A stretch of DNA of 49,280 bases from Glomus cerebriforme. Lineage: Eukaryota > Glomeromycota > Glomeromycetes > Glomerales > Glomeraceae. The position numbers were made by a program, and so were the translations under genes. A model generated the notes under the pieces. That model was not told the origin of the DNA. It saw only the letters and a list, made by a program, of their open reading frames with translations, and did no database searches. Positions 35,448 through 44,774 of the stretch are shown here, one piece after another. The DNA is taken from contig QKYT01000216.1 in NCBI GenBank assembly GCA_003550305.1, positions 86,730-136,009 of the forward strand, in the 5' to 3' direction. Within the stretch, counting starts at the first letter, position 1. Every line of letters starts with the position of its first letter.

Positions 35448-35735
35448 TATCTGGCAACGTGATCTGACCGCCGAATAGACGCAGAAAGATTCACGAATTT
35501 ATTTCGTTTCTGAGGGATTTTTTTTGGAGCTCTTTCACTTTTGACATTTCTCTGCTTCTGTGGAGTTTTTTGTACGGTCTCTTCTAGTGAACTATCATTC
35601 TCACTTTCATTTTTTCGTTTATTTGAAATCTTCTGTGTGATCTTTGCTAGAGAACTCCCACTTTCACTTTCGACATTTTTTGTGATACTATTATCACTTC
35701 CCTGCTTTTTTTGTAGACATCAGTAACACAGTACG
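35448..35735 (-). pseudogene. Ser/Lys/Glu-rich repetitive open frame, unknown
   Basis: The minus strand stays open for about 90 codons: SITKNVESESGSSLAKITQK, then ISNKRKNESENDSSLEETVQ and KTPQKQRN. Two related units (ESESGSSLAKITQK and ESENDSSLEETVQK) about 63 bp apart point to an internal duplication. There is no ATG at its start and no recognised family. It could be an exon of a lost gene or a low-complexity coincidence. Confidence 0.3.
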
Positions 35736-35759
35736 ACTAAAGGCCATCGTGAGAAAAGA

Positions 35760-36763
35760 ATTTTTTTTTCACGAGTCGGAATGTCGCACGATTATATTAT
35801 GCATGCGATGTTACGCGAATTTTTATGTCGATCATCCTAAAAAATGCATCAATTGTAATTTGTAAAGGTGTTTGACATAGACAAGAACTCAACTTATAAT
35901 AATTCGATCTGGGTTAACTCAATACGTCTGAACTCTGAAACTTTAAAGAAGTTAATAGTTTATTTATATAATAAAAAATTAAAAAAAAAGATTAGGGATT
36001 AACTAGAGATAGAACTAATAATATACTATTTAAAATAATTAATAAAAAAAATTTTTATACAACTTAAGTTTATAGATATGTAATTTGTAATTTTTATTGC
36101 TAGTTTTTTTTTCTAAATTTTTGAAAAACACGATTGGCTATTTAAAATACCATAAAATAATATAAAAATTCATTAAATACTTGAAAAATAATATACAATA
36201 ATAGAAGAAAATATTAAAATTATACTGGTTGCAAAAAAATATAAATAAGAAAAAGTAACCAGAAGTCTAATTTGAATAAAACAACTTCGCCTATATAAAG
36301 CTAGCATAAATGACCTTAACTTTTGTGAATCGGCTGGCTACTCTTCTATAAAACGCATGTTAAAAAATTAAAAAAAAACTTGCAAATTGATATAAGATTT
36401 CATTAATATAACCGATTTTGTAAGAATACAATCCTGGTGGTAATGATTAGCCTGAGTAATCTATGAGTTGGCCTCATTCCCTTAGCATATAAACATTTAT
36501 TGTGTAAAATTTGGACTCATGTGATTTTATACTTAATTCCAGCCGGAATTATTGCAATAGTCACGTGATTTACAAATCATATGATAGTGTGGTGCATCGC
36601 CATGGTGAAAATTCTTATTTAATTAAATTTATTTAAATAATAAAAAGTACGAATAATTGCTAATTAGATTGAGCTATTCATTAACTAAACATTAATCTTG
36701 TTTTTTATTACTATTTATAGTATTAGAATTTTCTAACAATTTGAAGAACTTTATTTTTCAAAT
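35760..36763. other. Non-coding stretch downstream of kelch copy 3
   Basis: AT-rich sequence with A/T runs between the repetitive frame and the stop of the next kelch gene. No gene or RNA was identified. Confidence 0.4.
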
Positions 36764-38654
36764 TTAACATTTTGTTTTTTTAAAAATTTGTAATGATAAC
36801 CTATTTTTATTAGATGTATTGGATGTTAAAATTACTTCATGATGATTATTATTAATTACTAAAGATGGTTCATGATTAGTTATATTTTCTATTGCTTCAT
36901 GATTAGTTATTGATGTTTTAGTAATATTATTATTATTAATATTTCTTTTAGTAGAATTTACTACTTGATTGAGAATATTATAATTTTCATGCCCAGCAAT
37001 TGGCATAATATCTTTCTGTTTTTTATCTTTATTCCATTTCCATTTATATTTATAAAAAAAGCAGCATCCTACCAATAATGAAAGACCAATTGATGATCCT
37101 ATAACTGTACCAATTATAGTTAGTTTATTTGATTTATTTGATGGAAAAGATGATGGCAATAAAGATAAAGATGGTGTTCCTGATAAAGTTGTAGAATAAG
37201 ATATTGGAGTTGAACCTGGTAAAGGTGAATTTGTTTCAATTTAAAAAAATTTTTATGTAAAATATTATATTTACCAAATGATATAACCATATAGTTTCCA
37301 ATTACGTTTGCTTTATGGGCTTTGGAATTTTTCCAGTAACTTTAGGAACAGACCAGACAAAATTCTTTAAATCTAATTCATAAAGTGAAGTATCTAAATA
37401 TCCAGGATTAATAAAAGCTCCGCCAAAAATTATAATTCGTTGACCATCTAACCCTATTAAAATATAGTTACACTTATAATTAACATTCAATGTTGTAATT
37501 TTGTTTAATTGCATTTAATTACATACCAAGAATAACAGTAAAAACAGCTCTATTAGAAGGAATTTTTCCTGATGTTGTCTAATAAATAAAATATTACTAT
37601 AATTAGCGTATTTAAAAATTTTTGAAATTACAATTTAATTAATAACTTACTTTTGTACTCCAATTATCACCAATTATATCATATATATAGACCTACAGTA
37701 TAAATAAATTAGAATTTATGAAAATGAATCTTTTTATTTTGAAGGGTTGTGAATATTATTCACCTCATTTAATGTTAAAGCATCGCCCTTATTAATGTTC
37801 AAATTATTTTTATCCCATCCAAATACTTCAAATTCTGTATTTATACCACCTAAGTAATAAAATATTTATTAATAAAATAAACAAAACATGATAACGGAAA
37901 TCTTTATGAGTCTTGAGCAAAAAGCGATATAATGATAAATGCCTGTAAGGCTGTAACGGTGTAACACCCATGTGGCTGAAATTTTTTCATAATGCGGACA
38001 ACTACAAAATTGCTTACCCATATAAATAATTTTATTATCGGGTAATAAAGTAGCACCATAAAGATACCTTGGAGTTGGTGCATTAATCACACTTCCTTTT
38101 CCCCAGCTGCTAAAATTTATTGTATCTAAAATGAGCATGTCATTAAAATAAACATTAGGTTTATCCCATCCGCTCCATAAATACATTTTCCCATTATGAT
38201 TAATGCCCGTTAAATAAAGTTTTTTAATAGCATTAACTTTTGATATTTCTGGAATACTCCATGTATTACTTTGTGGATCAAATGTATAAACTAAAGAATC
38301 CATTGGTTGATCAGAAGTTCCTCCATATAAAATTAATGTATTATTATTTGCACCACCTTTAACTGTTACTGCAAAACCATGTGGTGGGAGAATCGTATTA
38401 ATTTTAGATAAATCTTGCCATAACGATAATAATTCATTAGTATTAAATCGAGTAGAAACGTCAAGATAAAAAAAGTATAATTCTTTTCCAACGTATTTGG
38501 CATTTTTATCTTTTCCACCCAAAATGTACAATTTATTATCGATAAGTGTAGTGGAATGCCCTCTTTCTATAATCGGCGTCATTTGACAATTTACTTCAGC
38601 TAATGCCTGAAGTAAAATCCATAACATAAAATAGATTAAAGAATTATTTGACAT
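36764..38654 (-). pseudogene. Kelch-repeat membrane protein (kelch copy 3) with 10-nt frameshift
   Basis: The same exon pattern as kelch copy 1 is found: 38654-38018, 37849-37764, 37692-37651, 37578-37527, 37453-37275 and a longer last exon 37215-36764. The start MSNNSLIYFMLWILLQALAE aligns with the copy-1 signal peptide, so it is preferred over the poly-Lys Met at 38711. Blades include NKLYILGGKDKN, NTLILYGGTSDQ, NKIIYMG and QRIIIFGGAFINPG. The last exon adds a Ser/Pro stretch, a membrane helix (LTIIGTVIGSSIGLSLLVGC) and an Asn-rich tail ending FKKTKC. Exon 5 is 179 nt against 189 nt in copy 1; the 10 missing bases (after GKIPK, near 37318) shift the frame before the membrane exon. It is therefore a recent pseudogene, or the assembly has a local error. 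Confidence 0.8.
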
Positions 38655-40185
38655 GATTATATTCATGGAAATAAATATTTGAATAATTAATTTTTTTTTT
38701 TTTTTTAACAAAAAAAATATCGTATTTATATTTTATAGAAGAAACGATATTATTCAAATATTTAATCGAGATAATCGATACACAAAACATCGGGCCGCAC
38801 CATTTTAAATTATTTACGCGAACTTAATATAATCATTATTTCGAAAAAAAATATTCGACCAAAAAAATGTACTCAAATGACACAGATTATCCTGCGAGAG
38901 ACCTAAATCTTTGATTACAAAAAAACAAACACAAACATGTAGTGTAATCATAGAAAAATCTTTGTGTTATCATGCTCCTGAGATTCAAATAAGCCATTTC
39001 AGGAAAAGCTGATTTTGAAATTTTTAGGATAAGCAATTTTCCTGTTAGTGAGGCGTGATACAAAAGGATTGTTTATATAACCACAATCTATCTTTTAATT
39101 TCGTAAGTCAAAGAAATACTTACGAAAAATATTTAATGGAAAATCTGTTGGGAAGATTCTATCAGGAAGGCTTTATAATCGATAAACAAACCCCATGGTC
39201 CGCATGGTTGAATTAAATAATCGATTTCTATTTGGAATCTTCCGTATTTTTGTTTCGAGTAATACTCGAGTAATTATTTATAATGTGGGCTGAAAATTAT
39301 GATACGTAGTATTATTGAAAAAGAATAAACCGTACCATATTCAATTGAGCACACTAATTTTAATTTATCCAAATTTTGAAAATAATTGGAATAACTTAGT
39401 GTTCTGAGGGGAAAGAATTGTAAGAATTGTATACTTTCATCCATATACTGTACAGTATGTACTATGTACAGAAAGAAACACATCAACACAGATAGTTTAT
39501 GAAATGAAGGAATAACGGCATATGTATTTTATATTTTGTAATTCTACATATTATAATAAACATTTCTAATAGCGACTTCAGATTTGACCAAAAAGTGAGC
39601 GATTCAAATTGATATTCGATAAATGGGTCCGACTCATATTGATACACATTATTGTGCTTCGTATTGAAGATTTTAAAGTTTTGAAAGGTTTGCATTTTCT
39701 ATCTGGATTTTTCAAACATTTTTAATTACAGTACATCATGTAAATATTACTTTATCTTTGTAATGATCGCTTTCTTCTGTAAATAAATAATAAATACAGT
39801 AAGAGATGATCACGAACCCATATTTTGAATTTTTTATACGAATGAATAAGGTACAGTATTTTTTTAAAGAAATAATTTATCTTCATTTTTTGTTTGATTC
39901 TTATTTGATAATGGAGATGAGTATTTTTTTTTTTTAAAAAAAATTCATTTATTTTATTCTTTATAGTAGAAAAAAACATCATGATCTGCTTGTTAAAATG
40001 TTCTAAATAATTAATAATTTATGGATAAAATCCATCTCCTCAAACATTCGTACATTACATACATAATTAACCATGCTAAGTGCAACGTGAGAAAAAGAGA
40101 AGTCAATTATTCTTTTAGCATCGATTATCGAACTTTGAATAATAGTAATGATATTAATTAACTGTTCACAAATCACGTGATTTTA
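38655..40185. other. Non-coding stretch upstream of kelch copy 3
   Basis: AT-rich, with no supported gene. Short open frames (39274-39982) have no family character and sit in low-complexity sequence. The promoter of kelch copy 3 would lie at its left edge. Confidence 0.4.
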
Positions 40186-40189
40186 CCGT

Positions 40190-40300
40190 GTATCTTCCAA
40201 TTTCGCAACTCTAGCCTTAAGCTCAACGTTTTCGGCCTTTAATTTTATTGTTCTCGGCCTCAAGCTCGCTAATGCGTTGGTTTAATGAATCGGTCTCACT
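40190..40300 (-). pseudogene. Coiled-coil fragment
   Basis: The minus strand reads DSLNQRISELEAENNKIK and, after a one-base shift, AENVELKARVAKLEDTR. This heptad pattern (AENxELKARxAxLE) is the same coiled-coil style as the 6.4-kb pseudogene. It is a short relic with no gene around it. Confidence 0.5.
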
Positions 40301-40421
40301 AAAAATCACGTGTTTTCCTAATGGCCCATCAGTGAAATTTGCCAAGTAAAATTTTATTATCCGATGCACTCGCTTTATTAATAATGTAACTTAATAAAAA
40401 TACATGTATCGAATCTCTATT

Positions 40422-40679
40422 CTATAAATTTTTGGGGGTAGAAACTGTTACTACCATTTCACTAGAACTATGCTCACTATCCACAGAGTCGGGACTATAT
40501 AATATTTTGTGAATTGTACATGCTACAGCCATTCTCAATGTCAATAAAGTATGGATAAGCAAATATACAGAACTTGGTAAAGTCATATGCAACGGAATTG
40601 TTGCCTCCTCTATTAAACAGTACTTGTAAATGCCCGATTCTTTTCGCATAGCATAAAGTTCTATAACATCGCTTAGAAG
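40422..40679 (-). pseudogene. C-terminal fragment of the nuclease-like family (member C)
   Basis: The minus-strand frame reads SDVIELYAMRKESGIYKYCL, then IEEATIPLHMTLPSSVYLLI, and ends EMVVTVSTPKNL. Its pattern (E-L-Y-x-M, then GIY, then IP and an amphipathic end) parallels YKSEIRVYLMERRDVYRF...LPL in member A and FEVSLFWLTIHQKSYCL...IP in member B. It is cut off at 40680, where a hAT-type end (CAGTGTTTGGC) begins, so only the last exon remains. Assignment rests on visual alignment of short motifs. Confidence 0.5.
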
Positions 40680-40880
40680 CAGTGTTTGGCAAATGACTTG
40701 AAATGACAAATGATTCAAATGACAAATGACAAATGATGTGTCATTTCACTACTTAAATGACAAATGATCCGAGTCATTTGAATATAATGTTAGCCCTCTG
40801 GCCTTGGTTTAGAATCACATGATAAGATATCAGCCAATTAAAATCAAATGACTGAATGATCAAATGACAAAGGATCAGGA
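40680..40880. mobile_element. hAT-type non-autonomous element end with AAATGAC motif array
   Basis: The left end CAGTGTTTGGC is a typical hAT terminus. It is followed by a dense array of CAAATGAC/CAAATGAT words in both orientations (about ten within 190 bp), as expected for hAT subterminal binding sites. The matching right end GCCAAACACTG is not found, so the copy is truncated or decayed. It interrupts member C. Confidence 0.6.
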
Positions 40881-41284
40881 TGATCCTCTCGCAATTAGAT
40901 TAGGACATACCCTTAAAATTGGATCAATTAGGCTCGAAACAAAAAAAACACGTGTTTCAAAATTTGTAACGCAAGAACAAGAATTATGGATCTTTATGTT
41001 GTGAAATGTTCGCTTACGAAGTATAAAAAAATTATATACGTAAGAAATAGTATTATATGGAAATATAGCGTAGTCCATTTGTATCACAGTCGACTTACAT
41101 TGACAGGCATACGTACAGAAAAGATATAAAGCAATACCCTTTATTGTTTTTTTTCAAAGCTATACATAGTATTTACTTAATGTTGTAAATTCTTATTGTA
41201 TATGACGACAGAACTACCAAAGTAAAATTGTGCATTGCAAGCTATAATTACGTACAGCATTGATAAGTTAAAAATTATTTATAT

Positions 41285-43856
41285 TTATTTTTTTGACTTC
41301 CGCTTATTAGGTCGATTCGGTGATGACTGGTTTTGTTTTATTGAGTGTAATCTTCGCTTGGCCAGCAACTTTTGGTTTTGTTCAACATACGAATTTCTCA
41401 CTTCAATATTTTCTTTCATGGAGGACTGAGAATAGATCAGTATTAGTAAAGAGCAATTAATAAAGTATATAAAACTTTGATGCACTTACAAAAAATTCGA
41501 GACAAGTTAAAATTGCTTCGGATAGCACGAGAAGCTCTTGCCAAGTTGACGGGATATTAAAAGTTCCGTATTCTCGGAGACAATACGACTTCTGGTGTAT
41601 TGTCAACCAAAATAACGATACTTCAAAACGGTTATCGAAAGCACTAAAGCATGCGAGGTCTTTATGGTCACATATTCCGTTTCTAAGGCGAAAGATTATT
41701 CGCTGGTTCAATACATCTCGCATTGTTCTGATCAATTTATAATCGTGAATATGAAATTGAGTAATATCATCGAAATTTGGTGATCCGGTCTGTTCGTACA
41801 AGAACACTTCCTCATGGCTCTGCCAGAGACGAGCAAGTCCATCCGCGCACTTTGCTTCTAAAACCTTATCAACAATTGCATTTATACCAGTATTACGACG
41901 AGCCTTGCTGCTTTCTACCGGAATTTCAAGACTATAACAGTGTTATTTCAAAGTTAATTGCAGAGTTAATTACAGCAAACGAATATTTTCCCAGGTGTGT
42001 AATCGGGACTTACATTCTCCATTCAACGCTACATACAGTATTCATTGTATTCTCTAATATCGGGCTTATGAATTGTGCATTGTACTGATTTTCTCTGAGA
42101 TCACCTGACCTTAATATGTTGAACGGTGCTTCGAAAGCTTTGATACTAAAAGAACCCAAATCATTATGTTATAATATTTTGCATACAATGGATAAAATCG
42201 TAAAGAGACATACTATGGTCCAAGGATGTTGTGGATGGCATCCACTAGGTCTTTTTTGTTTTCGTCGATCTTTTCGTGGAGTTCACGCCAAGCCTTTTTC
42301 CATTCTTCTACGCTATCTCTCGGCTGTTTTTTAACACCAATAGACAAAATGAATAATGAAGATAAGCAAATCAAAAACGATTTTTGTGACATACCTTGAA
42401 AAATTCTTTTATGAAAAGTTCCCATTCTTTAGATATATTATGTTTTGGGTATGTGCCTAGCACGAATTTATCCCAATATTCTTCCGATATTTCATTTCAT
42501 ATCCATAATGCCACTATGACATAAACTAATAGCCATTGTTGATGATAAGTAAGACTACTATTTCGAGTCACAAGAGATGATCTTACTCACTCAAAGTTGT
42601 TTCCGCATTCATCACAGTAATCTTTAAAAATTTCCTCCAAGTCAATGTCGTCCACTATAAATGGGGTCCTTTCTACTCGCCCAACCATTGATTCCGATGC
42701 TTCTCTAAAACCATTCTCCGAGTCTGAATTAATTCAAATGATTGTGTCAGTAATGTAGCGAAATTCTAGTATTTGGCAATATACTATAAACATAGTACCT
42801 CTTCCATTTTGAGGTCGGTTTTCATCTTCTCGATCTTTCTCGTTCATATTTTCATTTTGTTTTTGTCAGCTTCACTCTCTTCATCGATAGACGATGATGT
42901 GTCAGATATGGAGGAACCTTTAATCTATCGACAAGATATGAAAAGGTGAGAAGATATTTCATGGTTAAATGGCGTTTGCGATTTTCATACCGACTTTTTT
43001 GATACCTTCGGGGACTGTGACGTTATTTACGTTTTCTTGGATTCGTCTATAAAATAATATATAAGGGTAAACAATCGCCATTTTGCTTCTACTAATTCCA
43101 TGATTGAACTATTCATACCAGTCTAGTATTGACGTTCTCAATAGTGGAACGAGCATTTCCGATGGCAGTATCGACAACTTTTATAGTACCGTCCATAATT
43201 GATCTAGAAGCAGTCATGAAAAAAAATACAGTCAATATGGGCAAGTTTGATTAACATGCTGTAACTCTTCATGTAATTCGATTTCCCGCCAAAACGCATC
43301 AATGTCCATGGAGTGTTCCCGATGTCCCTGAGATTAGTTGAAAGTTAGTATATCGAATCAGAGCGTGTAAAAACATATCTGGAGACAGACACAACGGACA
43401 CGCAAGACCATAAGGTGAGCAACACGCAAGATGCCACCGTAGTTGTGTGGGTTCTGTGGTAAAAAGCATATCTGGAGACAGACACAACGGACACGCAAGA
43501 CCGTAAGGTGAGCAACACGCAAGATGCCACCGTAGTTGTGTGAGTTCCATTTTTCTGCGAGAGTTCAATATACCCTCCAACATGCAGTAACGACAAGGGC
43601 CAGCGCGCAAGTATAGCAATCCTAGTCGCGTTAAGCTTCCTCCCACTAAAAATAATCAAACAAAACTTGCCTTAAAACTACCGTTCAATTTTTTGACAGC
43701 CCTCCTCATTTCATCCGAACCATTCTTCGCGATATTATCAAGATTCTTTTTCAGTTGGTTAGCCTCCTTCTGGTAGGAGAAGGTGAAGTCAGTTTGTTGT
43801 AATCGATAATGGTAAAAACTCAGAAAGGTATAATCTGGTCGAAATAAGTACTCCAA
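41285..43856 (-). CDS. Multi-exon nuclease-like family gene, member B
   Basis: The C-terminal exons join in phase: 42323-42214, 42145-42014, 41931-41490 and 41425-41285 (stop). Upstream coding segments are 43856-43669 (coiled-coil-like, NQLKKNLDNIAKNGSDEMRR), 43327-43256 (SMDIDAFWREIELHEELQH), about 43202-43140, about 43050-43010, about 42925-42795, 42724-42597 and about 42480-42395. The C-terminal domain includes ENQYNAQFISPILENT, CSVEWRILEIPVESSKARRN, AKCADGLARLW and EEVFLYEQTGSP. Its layout parallels member A. A D-x(n)-E-x-Q-x-G pattern suggests a PD-(D/E)XK-like nuclease, but this is inference. The basic tail (NQSSPNRPNKRKSKK) could direct it to the nucleus. Possible lesions are a one-base shift near 42848 and a TGA near 42508. 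The 5' splicing is uncertain. Confidence 0.6.
43374..43547. repeat. Two-copy tandem repeat, 93-bp period, inside an intron of member B
   Basis: CATATCTGGAGACAGACACA at 43374 recurs at 43467. The next ~81 bases match except for two transitions, so the duplication is recent. It is far GC-richer than the rest of the window. It lies in the intron between the exons ending at 43669 (GC-type donor, AAG|GCAAGT) and starting at 43327. Confidence 0.9.
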
Positions 43857-43929
43857 ACATGAAATTCCATTGTTATCTACAAAAAATACTCGAGGATCAC
43901 AGTTTTATTTGACAATCTATGTATGACAA

Positions 43930-44147
43930 GCACGTCCGAAATGTGTGACAGGTTACGCCGAAATCGGTGACAAATAACAGGTGACAAATAAGTTTTGGAC
44001 CACTAAAAAAAAAATTGTCCCTCAGATAAATAGTGTTTTTGAACCTCGGGCTTGCACGTGATCATGTGACGCTAAAAACCGCTAACCATCACTCCTTACT
44101 CTAAAGCTAATATATTCGGCGTAACCTGTCACACATTCCGGACCGGC
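43930..44147. mobile_element. MULE-type MITE with 9-bp target duplication
   Basis: The 218-bp element starts GCACGTCCGAAATGTGTGAC and ends with the inverted equivalent (GCCGGTCCGGAATGTGTGAC). The terminal repeats extend about 33 bp to GGTTACGCCGAA with four mismatches. GTATGACAA flanks it exactly on both sides (43921-43929 and 44148-44156). A 9-bp duplication is typical of Mutator-like elements. There is no coding capacity. It sits about 75 bp upstream of the first assigned segment of member B. Confidence 0.92.
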
Positions 44148-44204
44148 GTATGACAAATATTCACGATCACATGATATATCAATTGACCTGTAATCATTAA
44201 CGAA

Positions 44205-44590
44205 GCCACAAAGAATGGTAGAGTAGCAAGAGAAATGTTATGATGCTATCAAAGAGGGAGAGAGTACGCAGATCCTAGGCCATTTAATGCGAGTCCCAGC
44301 ATCAAGTTATTTCTTTTCTCTCTCAGATTTCAGATAAATTTCTATAGCTATTTTGTTTCTATCGCTACTAACTACAAGATTCCCATCCCACACTCTTTTA
44401 CTATACTAGATTTCTGAAATAAATTATCCCACCCATATTTACAGAATTTTTGTCTATTTATATCAAAAAAAAATAATATTCCCCGCAATGAAACTTCTCC
44501 AAAATTAAGTAATTTCGAATCTACGGCATAAATTCGGAAGATTAGCAACTGAGGTAAAAAAAATATTTCCGATTCACAACTTACTATAAG
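44205..44590 (-). repeat. Dispersed repeat block, copy B (inverted partner 9660-10030)
   Basis: The reverse complement parallels copy A with conserved order and about three-quarters identity by eye. It is cut at 44591 by the hAT #2 element, immediately beside its GTAAGT intron-like start. The block lies upstream of member B, as copy A lies upstream of member A. A minus-strand frame reads NRQKFCKYGWDNLFQKSSIV here and DRQKFCKYGWDYLFRKSSVV in copy A. Confidence 0.8.
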
Positions 44591-44774
44591 GCAGTGATGT
44601 TCAATGGAAGATCGGAAGCACTTTGGAACGTTCCATCTTCCAATTCCAATGACTATTTCCAATTCCAATAGATTTTTATTGGAAGTTTGGAAGCACCTTT
44701 ATCATGTGACTTATTTTTACCCAATAATATTCGATTATATGAAAAGCAAAATTTATTTATTTTATTAAAATCCG

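Noticed and set aside
35420..35455. tRNA-like T-arm (TAAGATTCGAGTCTTA)
   Set aside because: The hairpin and B-box-like TTCGA are there, but no matching A box, anticodon arm or acceptor stem could be fitted.
38655..38711. Earlier Met (38711) as start of kelch copy 3
   Set aside because: It would add a poly-Lys stretch encoded by a T run ahead of the signal peptide. The Met at 38654 aligns with the start of kelch copy 1.
41777..42334. Plus-strand frames opposite member B
   Set aside because: They overlap exons of the minus-strand gene that splice in phase, and show no domain of their own.
43299..43659. Two long overlapping minus-strand frames (115 and 104 codons) over the 93-bp tandem repeat
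   Set aside because: They arise because the period (93) is a multiple of three and the repeat is GC-rich. They lie in an intron of member B between exons that read better.
44243..44304. GATGCT...AGCATC as a tRNA or structured RNA gene
   Set aside because: The bracketed segment is only about 62 bases and no cloverleaf arms form by eye. It is kept only as a question under the repeat core.
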